From NCBI GenBank assembly GCA_933822405.4, contig CAKOGP040000113.1, positions 473,873-537,872 of the forward strand: DNA of 64,000 nt, written 5' to 3'. Origin of the DNA: Cylindrotheca closterium. Its lineage: Eukaryota > Bacillariophyta > Bacillariophyceae > Bacillariales > Bacillariaceae. Positions 29,594 through 40,771 of the stretch are shown here, piece after piece (position 1 is the stretch's first letter; each line of letters opens with the position of its first letter). The notes beneath the pieces are model-generated. The model worked only from the letters and a program-made list of their open reading frames with translations. It searched no databases and had not been told where the DNA came from. Made by a program: the position numbers and the translations under genes.

Positions 29594-32274
29594 ATGAAAC
29601 TATATCAAGAGGCCATCGAGGCAGAAGAACGCTTCGCAGGCAGCGATTCAGACAGTGACGAGAGCGAGGAGACTAGCGAGGAAGAGGAATCATCGGAAGA
29701 AGAGTCCGGCTCTGAAGAGGAATCAGGTTCCGAGGAGGAGGAGTCTGAAGAAGAGTCTGGATCTGAAGAAGAGTCTGGATCTGAAGAAGAGTCTGGATCT
29801 GAAGAAGAGTCTGGATCTGAAGAAGAGTCTGGATCTGAAGAAGAGGAATCCGAAGACGAAGAGTCTGGATCCGCCGAAGAAGAAGAGTCTGGATCAGAAG
29901 AAGAATCTGGATCCGAAGAAGAGGAATCCGAAGAAGCGTCAGAAGAAACTTCTGACGATGAAGAGACTACAGAAGATGGTAGTGATGAGGAAGAATCTGA
30001 AGAAGAGTCTGGCTCTGAAGAAGAAACCACCGAGGATGGCAGCGGAGAGGAAGAATCTGAAGAAACTTCCGAGGATGAAGAGACTACAGAAGATGGTAGT
30101 GAAGGAGAAGAAGAATCCGAAGAGGACGATGAGGAAGACGAAGAAGCTGATGGTTCTGGAACCGACAAGAGCGGCTCCAAGAAGAGTAAGGGTGCTTCTG
30201 ACTCCGAAAAGGATGAAGAAAGTTCCAGCTCAGGAGTCGGACTTGCTGCAGGAGCTGCAGCCGCTGGTGTTATCGCAGGTGGAGCTGCTGGCGCTGCAGT
30301 TGCTGCTGGTTCGAAATCTAGCTCCGACGAAAGCGAAAAGAAGGCCAAGGTTTTCGAGGAAGGATCCTCGTCTTCTCATCCAGACTCAAACAGTACATTC
30401 GATGTTCAAGGTGCTCTTGGTGATAAGGACAAGGATAAGGCTTCAGCGAAAGAAGGTAAGATCAATCGTTCATTTATCACGTGGTAAAAAATCAAAGTCT
30501 AACCAATTGTCTTCTCAATTCAGATGAACCTGAATTTACAGATTTCTACAAGAACACAGATGGAGATGCTGACCGCGATGTAGAAATGGGGCAAGACCCA
30601 GAACCTGCTAAGAAGAAGGAGAAGAAAGAAAAGAAGGAAAAGAAGATTAAAGAAAAGAAGGCACCAAGGGAGAAGCTTGATCCCAACAGTCCAGAAGCAA
30701 GAAAGAAGCGCCGACAACTCGGATTCTTCTTGATTGCCTGTCTCCTTCTCTTGCTCGGTATTGGTGTTGGCATTGGTGTCGGCGTCGGTGTCTTTGGTGA
30801 TGATGACGAACCAACACCAGCCACAGCTAGTGCGCCTGGCGCGTCCCCTGCTCCCTCGGCTGCACCTTCGATGTCAAGTGCACCCAGCACACTGCAACCT
30901 ACAGATGATCTCAGCAGCCTAATCATTAGAGCTTCACTTCCCACAACAGAGACTGGTGTGTGGGACGATGATGATTCTATTCAAGTGAAGGCTCTTCAAT
31001 GGCTTCATGGAAACGAAAACCTTCAATTTTACAGCGATGAAAAGAAGATTATTCGATGGGTGTTGGCAGTCTTCTACTACAGCACCAATGGAGACAACTG
31101 GACAACCAACACAAACTGGCTAAGCCAAGACTTGGACGAGTGCACATGGTTCACTGCTGGAAATTCACCGGCATGTAACCGCGACAAGCAGTTCGCCAAT
31201 TTGGAACTTCGAGCAAACGCTGTGACCGGAACTCTTCCTCCAGAACTTGGCTTGCTTTCCAACGTGTTGGAGGCCATCAACATTCGAGGTGTGACCGGCT
31301 CTCAAGTTGCCGGTTCCATTCCTACTGAACTTGGTTTCTTAACAACGCTTTTGGACTTCACCATGGAAGGAAATGCCATGACTGGTTCTCTTCCATCAAC
31401 ACTGGGCGGCATGAAGGCACTCCAAACATTGAATTTGGCTGATAACAACTTCAATAGTACCGTGTCTCGTACTGTAGTCCGTGGACTGACAGACTTGAGA
31501 AGCATCAACCTCTCGAACAACGACTTCCAGGGAGCCGTCACTTCTGACTATGGACGCTTGACCAATCTAAGGGATATCGTTTTGTCAGGAAACAAATTCA
31601 CTGGAGCTGTGCCTGCCCAGCTGTCAAGTCTTACGAGCTTGGAAACTTTGAACGTTGCCTCCAACAGCTTCGTCAGTCAGCTCCCTCGACAACTCTCGTC
31701 TCTCACAAACCTCAAGGAGTTCACAATCCGTGACAACGCCTTTTCTGGGACTATCCACACTGAACTTGGCTTGTTGAGCAACCTTGAGAAGCTTGATATG
31801 GCGAACAACAAATTGTCGTTCGCCATTCCAACTGAATTTGGTTTGCTCACCAATCTTCGAGTTGAACTTGATGTATCCAACAACAACCTTATTGGAGGTA
31901 TTCCCACTCAGCTTGGAAACTTGAGCAATTTGCGTAAGTTTTGTTTCCAATTCCTGTTGTCATTGCTCAGATGCCATAAACTCTAACACAACAACTCCTT
32001 CAATTATACAGGTCGTCTTCGTGTCAATGGTAACAACATTGCTGGAACTGTTCCATCCCAATTGAGCAACCTTGACGCTATTCGCGTCTTCAGAATAGAC
32101 GACAACGACATAAACGGAGCCATCCCAAATGGCTTGTGCTCTCGCATCAGCGTCTTGGGAAGTGCTGCCTTCGCCGACTGTCGAGAGGTCAGCTGTCCTT
32201 GCTGTACTCATTGTTGCACAGGTGGTTCCTGTACCTGCCAATCGAGCAATGCTGTGGTCTGTGCCGCATCATAG
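29594..32274 (+). CDS. Type II LRR membrane protein with acidic repeat tail, LRR-4 (844 aa, 3 exons)
   Basis: Exons 29594-30455, 30524-31933 and 32012-32274; introns of 68 and 78 bp, both phase 1. The tail starts MKLYQEAIEAEERF and continues with ~170 residues of Glu/Ser/Gly repeats (units of ESGSEE), then a Gly/Ala-rich hydrophobic patch at about 216-238, then Lys-rich KEKKEKKEKKIKEKK. TM at about 352-378 (LGFFLIACLLLLLGIGVGIG). Outside: Pro/Ser/Thr stem, N-cap (VLAVFYYSTNGDNW, WLSQDLDECTW), about ten LRRs, and the cap CPCCTHCCTGGSCTC. The first intron lies in the tail; the second separates LRRs at the conserved phase-1 site. Same family as its neighbours but with an unrelated tail. Confidence 0.88.
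29740..29850 (+). repeat. 18-bp coding microsatellite (ESGSEE)n
   Basis: About five near-perfect tandem copies of GAAGAGTCTGGATCTGAA in the LRR-4 tail, embedded in a longer Glu/Ser-coding tract that runs to about 30150. Confidence 0.88.
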
Positions 32275-32651
32275 AGCGCATGAGCTGTTCGACACAAACA
32301 GAGCTATTCGTTCAATTGTTTAAAAAAAGAAGAGTGTCTACATGTTACTACACAATAATAAGTATTAGAAATTTGCATTAAAAATGAAAACGAACTTTTT
32401 GCTTGCGATCAGAGGAGCATTACATAGACAGAAAGAGGCAGATCCATCTGTAACTCTGCTCTACTCTGCCTCTTCTATCAATCTTTGACCTTTCCGACTA
32501 CTTCGTGGTGGGAGTTGGCTCGCTCGCTCATTCATCCTGCATGCAACCAACACAAGCTTGAACATCAACACAACGACAATCGCATTGCTTCGGTTAAGCT
32601 TTATAACCAACTTTGGAACTTCTATCGGTCCAGAAGCAGCTATCGAAAAAC
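32275..32651. other. Intergenic spacer between LRR-4 and the carrier gene
   Basis: 377 bp; 3' end of LRR-4 and promoter of the carrier gene. A polypyrimidine-rich stretch lies near 32455-32490. Nothing else recognised. Confidence 0.45.
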
Positions 32652-33718
32652 ATGTCTCACAAGGATACTATCGCAAGTGAGGTCGTATCGGCCTCCCTCG
32701 GAGGTGCAATCTCAGCGTCCATCTTGTATCCACTGGAAGTGTTGAAAACCAAAATGCAGGCATCTGGCGATACCACGGAAGAAGACGAGGAGAAAAAGGG
32801 AATGGTTGAATATGCCAAAGATTTGTACGAGAAAGAAGGTATGGCTGTCTTCTTTAATGGCATCGAGACCTCTGCGTTCCAATCTGCAACGGAGAAGGCT
32901 TTCTATTTCTTCGCATACACCACGTTGAAAAACGTTCATTCCGCATTTCGAAGCATCATAGACCCACGAAATGCAAGCAAACCAATTGGTGGAATCACAA
33001 ACCTTGCTCTTGGATGGTAAGCTTACGGGGTCTTGGTTTGAAATTGTCTTTCTTTTTCTCTAATTCCTCTTTTGATTGTGGATTCTAAAGTCTGGCAGAA
33101 TGGGCACATTTGCCAGTTACCATGCCGATTGATTGTCTTACTACTGCCATCCAAACATCTAAAAACGAAAATGCCATGGCACTCATGATGACAATTTTAA
33201 AAGAAGGAAATATGTACAAAGGTATCCAAGCCTACTACGTTTTGTGCTTCAAGCCTGCATTGCAGTATACAGTTTTTGAGCAAATCAAGGGAATCATGCT
33301 GAAATCACGCAAGGAAAAGACTTTGTCGGCAGCAGAGGCATTTTTGTTGGGAATGGTTGCAAGAGCAGTGGCTACTGTTGCTGTCTTTCCTTTTGTTAGA
33401 GCAAAGGTAGTTATGCAAAGCCGAAAGAAAGACCCGTCACAAGAGGGAAAGGAAACCTCGGTTATCGAGCTGCTGAAGGAAACCCACGAAACTGGAGGTA
33501 TCCCTGCACTGTATCAAGGTTTGGGCCCAGGTGAGTTTTTACTTGTGCTGTTCAGTTATCTACTGATATAGAAAATCCTAACGTGTTCGTTCACTATTGC
33601 TGTAGAATTGACGCGAGGTGTTTTCAGTGCCGCACTGATGCTCATGATCAAAGAAAAGATCAGTGGTGGAGTAAAGACTGCTCTTTATGGCCCAGCCCCA
33701 GCTGGCCGGAGGCTATAA
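32652..33718 (+). CDS. Peroxisomal adenine nucleotide carrier-like protein (305 aa, 3 exons)
   Basis: Mitochondrial-carrier-family protein, most like the peroxisomal ATP/AMP carriers (plant PNC1/2 type) that supply ATP for acyl-CoA activation in peroxisomes. Exons 32652-33016, 33091-33530 and 33606-33718; introns of 74 (phase 2) and 75 bp (phase 1). ATG chosen at 32652 (MSHKDTIASEVV). Three carrier signatures are seen, with the usual P-x-D/E replaced in the third: YPLEVLKTKMQ, MPIDCLTTAIQTS and FPFVRAKVVMQ. The second repeat contains KPALQYTVFEQIK, close to the PAIQYTVFDQLK-type segment of the plant carriers. Length is normal for the family. It sits inside the LRR cluster with no evident functional link. 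Confidence 0.83.
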
Positions 33719-33921
33719 CGATAATGGCAACGGTCAATAGGGGAAGCATCATGTGTCGAGATTGGTGTTTTGTAGAATAAAACGACTAACGAAAGATATA
33801 TTCAAATTCATTCATTTCAAACAACTAATAATGATGAAAATACGAGTTCTAGGAATGAATCATGACTTTTGCATTCATTCTTTTGAAATTTAGAACACAA
33901 ATCTATCCCAGTCTTTCCACT

Positions 33922-36900
33922 CTATGGTATGCACAGAATTGGGTCAGTTTCCTCAAATGGACAAGTGCACTGAGACGTGGTGTCAGAACAACAAAAGTTG
34001 CAACATGGACAGTCCACTTCCGAGCAGTCAGCGTAAAATGTTGAGAAATCTCGACTGAATGCTGCGCACACTGCAGAAGGCATGGATCCAGAGAGATTGT
34101 TTCCCTCAAGACGCAGGGTGTGCAATCGGTTGATACTCCCAAGAGTTACAGGTATGGTGCCTCGCAACTTATTGTTCCCCAACAACAAATTCTGCAGGCT
34201 GTACAATCGACCCAATTCACTTGGAATTTGCCCCACAAGTGAGTTATCTGAGAGTCCCAAGCCGTCCTTGAGTTCCGTAAGTGCGCCAAGTTGAGCTGGA
34301 ATGGTCCAGCGCAGCTTATTTCGATCGAGATAAAGAGCTGTCAACTTGGTAAGCAAACCAAGTTCACCAGGAATAGTTCCACTTAGAGCATTATCTCGGA
34401 TTGAAAGTACTCGGAGCATTTTCAGAAATCCAAGATTTCGAGGCATTGAAGTAAACCCATTGCCATCGAGATTCAAAGATTGTAAATTCGTGATGTCGCC
34501 AATCTCAAAAGGTATGGACCCGACAAGAAAGTTCTCGCGCAGGCTTAGCTCCTTCAGGCTTGTCATGCTCCCAACCTCTGTTGGTAGAGATCCCGATAAG
34601 CGGTTGTTACTGACATCCAATACTTGAAGTCTTGTCATGGAAGAAAATAGTGATGGCGGTAGATTACCTGAGAAACGATTCTTGCCAAGGTCGAGCGTCT
34701 CAAGGAAGTCCAAATTCTTCAAGTTTGTTGAAATGCGGCCTTCAATGCTCGTACCATGAATCTGCAAAGTACGCAAAAGCCTCAAGTCACCATATTGCGA
34801 CGGAAGGGATCCTGTGATGGTACCTCCAATCGAAATGCTTTCCAGACTATTTTTCAATAGAACAAGTTCGGCTGGAAGGGTCCCTCGTACGTTGTTGTTT
34901 CCCAGTACGAGGTGCGAGAAGTCTTGACCACTACAAGGGGAATCGTCAAATGCGGTGTACCAAGTGCACTCATCAAATTCGCTTAGCCATCGATCCTTTT
35001 TTGTCCACTTGTCCCCATCTGTGCTGTAGTAGAAGGTTGCTAGGCCAAATCGCTGTCGAATCCTGTCATCACTATACGACTGAAGGTTTGAATCCTTTTC
35101 CAACCAATCGAGTGCCTTTGCCTGTGGAGAGTTTCGAACCCCAAGGGAAGTTCCGCCATCAGGGAGAACCGGCTTAAGAATATCCTCAAGTGTATTGGTA
35201 ATTGTAGCTGAAAGTATAACGAGAATATGAGTTTGCAAGCTTGAATGAGAGATAGTTGAGAGCAGAAAAACTTACGCGGCGGTGTCGGCGGTGTCGGCGG
35301 TGGTGTTGGTTGTGCTGCTGGCGCATTTGTGGGTGTGGTAACGACTGTTGGAATATTTTCGTCTTTCAAAACCACATATTCAAGGAGAGCCCAGATGCCA
35401 ACTCCAAGACATGCTCCCAACAGAAGGCAGATGCAACAAATGCATAGAAGAGAAATTCGGAAGTAAGTAGGTTTGTCGACACGGGCAGTCTCTTCTGGAG
35501 CCCTCTCGCGTTTCTCTTGTTCATACGTCCTTCTGCGGAGATCTTCCTCGCGGAACCGTCTGGCCCTCTCGTTTTCTTGAATCCTTCGTGCCCTCTCTTC
35601 TTCCCGCATTCTTCGAATACGTTCCGCTTCCCGCATCCTCCGGGCCGCCTCATTCGCATCTGCTTCACTTGTCAATCGTCTTCTCAGATCCTCCTCTTGT
35701 TGAGTTTTCTCCCTTTGTGCTCTAATTTCATTCCCCCTTTCTACTCTGAGCATCTCATCAAGATTAACTTCACGACGCGCATTGCCAGCCTCGAGGTCGT
35801 ATCGATGTGGACCAGATTTGTCGGAAAGATCGTCATCCAGCGACGGTGAATACGCGAGCCCCACAGAAAGTGGTTCAAGGTCGCACAAGGCAACTTTATG
35901 CTTGGTACCATTTTTTCTTTCCTCGTGGGGGACCGATAGCACTGGTAATGAGGATAGAGCAGACCTGGTATTTCGAACTTCCCTTTGCGGTTGATACTCG
36001 GGCAGACCATGTCTTGGAAAGCCAACAGAAATTGGATCCATATCCGACAAGGCTGCTTTGGTGTTTCGAACACTCATGTGGGAAGAAGCGACAGAGGGCA
36101 AATAGGTTGGTTCTCGATCATATCTACGTTCGAGTGGGACTGTGTCGACATAACCGTATTGATTCGTTGGACGCGAAAACTCCCTCTCTCGTTGTCGTCT
36201 CCTTTCATATCCTGTTTCAGAGATTTGGGATACACCATCAGCATTTTCCAATGGGTCATATTGAGGATTGACGTAGTCAAGCGGAGCTGGCCCTGGAGGA
36301 ACTGGTCTAGCTACCGGTGGTGCCGGTGGTGGAGGCGGCCGTGGAGGAGGGGGATGCATCGGAGCCCGTGCACGAGGCGGCGGCTGATATTGGCGTTGAT
36401 GAAGCGGAGCAGGGGCAGGGGCTGGAGCGGCCTCAGATTTGCGAAACCACGATTGACGTTGGGATGGTGCTGGAGCCGGTGCTGGTGAACCTACCGGTGC
36501 AGCTGAGCTTCGCCGTCCTCGTGGATATAATGGTTGCTGCAGTTGCTCCTCCTTCTTGAAAAATCCAACGAGTCGCTGGAAGAATGACTTCTTTTCATTT
36601 TCTGGAACGACGCGGTCATCTTGATTATAAACCCTTCGTGATGGTCGTGATGGGGGGCTTGTCGCGGCGGCTTGCATAAAAGCTCTATTTTGGTCTGCTC
36701 TCGATATTCGGGGAGCGGCCTGATTAGCATTTGGCTGTCTGTCTCCAAAGGCACCCACAGCTATTGGAGACGAAGAATCACTGCTCGAATCGTCAGAATC
36801 GTCGTCGGAAGAACCGACACCAAAGTTGAAACTCTTGAGTCTTTTCTTCTTACTGTCGCTACTAGAGCTTCCGGAAGATTTGCTAATTTCACTTTTGCGC

Positions 36901-37802
36901 TTGGAGCTTGATTTACTGGAGTGTTTTTTTGTATGCTTCGAAGACGATTCGTCGTCTGATCCATCCTTGGAAGATTTCGGCGCCGATGATGAATCATCAG
37001 AGGAATCATCCGAGTCTTTTGAGCCAGTGCCTTTTGATTCAGATTTCGATGCTTTCGCACTGGACGCTTTTGTACCAGACTCTTTGGTGTCAGAATCGTC
37101 CGAGTCTGAAGAAGACCCGTCAGATCCACTTGAGCTATCTGAGGACCCCGTCTCGGACGAGTCCGAATCTGAACTATCATCAGAATCCGACGAATCGGAA
37201 TCGTCCTTCTTGCTCTTCTTCTTGGACGACTTTGTTTTGATTTCACTCCTGCTGGAGGCTGGCGTCGGCTGTTCACTGGTATCTGTTTCATAACTCCCGT
37301 TATCTGTTTCGTATGAGTCAGTCTCGTAACTATCCCCATCCGAGTCAGCGTAGGTAGCAGCAGGTGGTGCACTCGACAGTGCCCCACCGCCTTTATCTTT
37401 TGTGCTGGAATCTGAATCTGAATCACTATCTGATCCACTGTCGCTATCCGATCCTGAATCGGACGATGATTCTTCCTTCACGGACTTCTTGCTGGACTTC
37501 TTCTCCTCTTTTTTGCTCTTCTTCTCGTCTTTCTCGTCATCAAGATCGTCATCACTGATTCCTACAATGCGATTGTATTCTGCCTCCACGTCCCCTTCGG
37601 AGATACTCATGTGAAAGGAGTCATCCACTTCCGGAATTTCGGACATCCATTCCAGCTGAGGGGGGTACCAGATTCCTTCTTCGCCTTCGGCTTTATGTTC
37701 GGGCTTTACAGGATCGTCAGCACTATATATATCAGCATACGACGGTCGAGCTTGAATGATCTCACTCACAGATCGGTCAACATTCTTGCTTTTCTTCCCC
37801 AT
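33922..37802 (-). CDS. Type II LRR membrane protein with coiled-coil tail, LRR-5 (1270 aa, 2 exons)
   Basis: Exons 37802-35276 and 35207-33922; intron 35208-35275 (68 bp), phase 1, lies in the Pro/Thr stem rather than among LRRs. ATG chosen at 37802 (MGKKSKNVDRSVSEI), since longer frames need a GTG start. Tail: Ser/Asp-rich blocks (about 110-370), Pro-rich segment (about 500-530), three short repeats with ALxDLxPLSVG (about 595-670), and an Arg/Glu-rich coiled coil (about 685-775). TM at about 780-810 (ISLLCICCICLLLGACLGVG). Ectodomain: N-cap (QRFGLATFYYSTDGDKW, WLSEFDECTW), about ten LRRs, cap CPCCNFCCSDTTSQCTC. Convergent with the carrier gene. Confidence 0.88.
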
Positions 37803-38191
37803 TGTTGTTCGTGTCGACGACTTGTATGAATTCTGCCGTTGGTGATATTTGTTGTTGCTACAGCGCTTGTACACAGAAATCCAATCACCGACACTTCTTT
37901 CCCCAGTATCTACACAATTGAATTTATTCTCTATTACTACGTATCTGCGGTCTTGAACTGTTGGCTGCTGGCTAGTTCATTGCTCGACAGCGTCGAATTG
38001 GGGGATGTGTTGGGATCTTATTTGTTGACAAAAATGGGTCTTGGCAATTTTTGACCCGCCGGAAAGTGCGTGTGTACGAGGATCTACGTAAATCCCGTGT
38101 GACCGGTAAATCCCGTGTGACCCCCTAAACTAGATTGACTCACTCACTCCTTGGAATTGAACTCAAAAAGATCTCTCATCACTTTGTTAGT
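37803..38191. other. Intergenic spacer with a 16-bp direct repeat
   Basis: Between the CCT-theta stop and the LRR-5 start, both on the minus strand. TAAATCCCGTGTGACC occurs at 38089-38104 and 38107-38122. No coding region recognised. Confidence 0.6.
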
Positions 38192-39823
38192 TTATTGCCT
38201 AGGACCTGCTCCTGCCTTTTTGGACATGATGATTTGGTCAACCTTAAGCACCGTCGTGGCGGCTTCAATACCAAGCTTCAGAGCCGATCGTTTCACCTTG
38301 AACAAATCATAGATTGCGCTATCCTTCATGCTGGTAATTCCTGGTGCGTCGGCAATATCCACTCCCTTGTCGGCTTCTCCAGAGACATGAGCTGCTCTCA
38401 AGTCAGCGACTACTTGAAGGGCATCCCATCCAGCATTTTCCGCCAAAGTACGAGCCACGCATTCCAAAGACTTGGCAAAAGCCCGAATGGCATATTGTTC
38501 CAATCCAGGATGTTTGTCAGCAAATGCATCCAAATGAACAGCACACTCCATTTCCGCAGCACCACCTCCATAGACCAATCTTCCATCCTTGCAGGCCATT
38601 TCCACGGCATGAACACCATCGTCGACGGCACGTTCCAAATCATTCAAGACAGATGACGTGGATGCGCGCAAGACAAGGGTGGCAATCTTGGACTCGGCAT
38701 CGTTTTCAAAGACTGTGACCGTCGTTCCTCCAACAGATTTTTGAGTAACCGTGGCACGTCCCATTTCATCAGGCGTGGGCGCACCCAATCGCACCAAGGC
38801 AGTGGCACCAGTGGCTTGGCATAGACGACGCAATTCCCACTTGCTTCCAATGCGAAGCGCAACCATCTTGTATCGTTCAATAAAGTGGAGGGCCATGTCG
38901 GAAATGCTGCCACCGGTAACCACCACCTTGATTCCAGATTGGGCAATGCCTGCAATAATTTCGTCCATCTTGGCCTCTTCTGTTTTGTTGTAGTTCTTGA
39001 GATCATCTGCAGTCTTCATCAAGACAGTTCCCTTTGCTTCCGTGGAACTGGCTTCAATACCAGAGGCAAAGACGGCAATTTTGGCATCTTCTGCCGATGT
39101 CAAAACGGTCTCGACAGCACGTTTGGCAACAAAACCCTTGATGCAGACCGACTCACCGAGATTTCCTCCCATGATCTTGACGGTACGGATGGATTCGGGC
39201 TGTAAAACAAGACCTTCCTTGAGGACAATTTGACATGCTTGGGCGACCAAATCAGCCAAGACTTCCTCCGTTCCGTGTTGCTTCGATCCCATGACTGGCT
39301 TCAAGACAGTCTTGAGACCTTCGATATCCTTGGCGGGGTGACCAATTTGTTGAACGACACAAGTGTTGGGCAATAGATCGTTCAGTAACTTATCCGCTGC
39401 CATGTGATAACCCTCCAAAATATCCGAAGAATGCCTCCATCCCATGGTTCTCATCAAATCCAGAGTACTGTTCAATAGCTCTCCGGCAAACATCAAACAC
39501 AGATTGGTGGCATCTCCACATTCAGTCTCTTGTTGGCGAACTGCTTTCTCCAAAAGCTTGGCAGCTGGATGTTCCACTTCAATTTCCTTTAGAATGGCGG
39601 CACAGTCACTCGTGACAATCATCTTTTCCAAGTGGTTGACCACCAATTTGCAGCGTCCTTGAGGTCCCATACTGGATGCCAACATGCGAGACAGTTCACA
39701 GGCTGCCGCAATACTACGAGCGACAACCGCTCCCCCTTCCATGTCGTCAAAATAATGTTCGTGACCGTCTTTGAGCATGCCGCCCAAGCCAGCGGCCGAA
39801 TTGAATGCCATGGATTGTGCCAT
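38192..39823 (-). CDS. CCT8: T-complex protein 1 subunit theta (CCT8), 543 aa
   Basis: Subunit of the cytosolic TRiC/CCT chaperonin, which folds actin, tubulin and other proteins using ATP. Single exon; ATG at 39823. Seen: the theta-type N-terminus (GGMLKDGHEHYFDDMEGG), VNHLEKMIVTSDCAAILKE, EVEHPAAKLL, and the theta-type C-terminus VDQIIMSKKAGAGPRQ. Length is normal. The ATP-binding motif usually written GDGT(T/N) reads GDATN here, a Gly-to-Ala change, although the Asp is kept. The SMGPQG segment replaces the more usual YGPNG. It shares a 948-bp divergent spacer with the gene at 40772. Confidence 0.95.
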   Translation of the reverse strand: MAQSMAFNSAAGLGGMLKDGHEHYFDDMEGGAVVARSIAAACELSRMLASSMGPQGRCKLVVNHLEKMIVTSDCAAILKEIEVEHPAAKLLEKAVRQQETECGDATNLCLMFAGELLNSTLDLMRTMGWRHSSDILEGYHMAADKLLNDLLPNTCVVQQIGHPAKDIEGLKTVLKPVMGSKQHGTEEVLADLVAQACQIVLKEGLVLQPESIRTVKIMGGNLGESVCIKGFVAKRAVETVLTSAEDAKIAVFASGIEASSTEAKGTVLMKTADDLKNYNKTEEAKMDEIIAGIAQSGIKVVVTGGSISDMALHFIERYKMVALRIGSKWELRRLCQATGATALVRLGAPTPDEMGRATVTQKSVGGTTVTVFENDAESKIATLVLRASTSSVLNDLERAVDDGVHAVEMACKDGRLVYGGGAAEMECAVHLDAFADKHPGLEQYAIRAFAKSLECVARTLAENAGWDALQVVADLRAAHVSGEADKGVDIADAPGITSMKDSAIYDLFKVKRSALKLGIEAATTVLKVDQIIMSKKAGAGPRQ

Positions 39824-40771
39824 TGTGTGTTAGTTGTTTTGTTATGTTTGGTTTCTATTTTTATGTGATGGAGATTTGGAATGAGCTGATGTCAAAGCTT
39901 TCAGCAATATAAATTGTCACGCTTTATTGATCCCAATCCGTGCAAGTGTTGGTCCTTTTAACGATTGTCAAAAAAGAGGAACTACTATAATTTGCTGGTT
40001 GTTGGTAGGATGTTGTGTTGCATCGCATTGGCGCCCCACAAAATTAGGCGACCTGTCCTTCACCCGCACGCCGAATGAAGAATCCTTGCTCTTGCTCACT
40101 CCTGCACTTGGAAGGAAAGCAAGACGGCTGCTATAGCTGATACACCGACCGACTGACTGACTGACTGACGGACTGACTGACTGTCACTGACTGACGGAAA
40201 GTTGGCCTGTCCTTCACCCGCTCTTATCCGGCACGTACTGTATCTGGTACCAGGTAACGGTACCAGGTACTGGTACCGGTACCACACACGCACGTGGCAT
40301 GAACAGGAAGGAAGCAAGCGAATGATGGCGGACGGAGAAATATTCACCGTCGCGCTGCCGGACTGTGGCCGCTCCGAAGGGGCCGTCGACCAACCACACA
40401 AACGAGAAATATTCGCGAACCGAGTCGCGAATCACAAGAGTCCAAACAAAATGGGAGGGACGTGAACGAGGAGCATAAGTCTTCCGTACACATATGCCAC
40501 ATTCTGTTAAATATTATCATCGACTCCCGCATCATAAGTAAAATTGCAATAAACGTATTTTTTGTTCCGAAAATTTCATTGGCAATCCGGCTGACTGACT
40601 CTGTGATCTTTCCTCACGCACCTTCAATAAAACATTGCATAAAACCAGCATCACAACACTAGAGTAGTAGTATTGCATCGATCGTCTATAAGGTAGTCCA
40701 AGAACCAATTCATACACACACCTACAAGCGCACAAAGAGTTGCAATCAATATCAAAACAGTATCAATTACA
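39824..40771. promoter_or_regulatory. Divergent spacer with microsatellite and GGTAC cluster
   Basis: 948 bp between two divergent start codons. Contains an imperfect (GACT)n microsatellite at about 40147-40195 and a cluster of GGTACC/TACCGGTACC motifs at 40234-40283, next to two Pro/Thr-coding-like but non-conserved frames that are judged to be chance. The region should contain the promoters of CCT8 and of the 249-aa gene. Confidence 0.6.
40147..40195. repeat. (GACT)n microsatellite
   Basis: Imperfect tetranucleotide tract interrupted by GACG and GTCACT, about twelve units, in the divergent spacer upstream of CCT8. Confidence 0.9.

Noticed and set aside
29605..30348. 247-codon Ser/Asp-rich frame antisense to LRR-4
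   Set aside because: It is the complement of the Glu/Ser repeat tract; low-complexity DNA is open in several frames.
40096..40435. Frames across the GACT and GGTAC repeats
   Set aside because: Their sequence is dictated by the repeats (SVRQSVSQS-type) and not by protein constraint.
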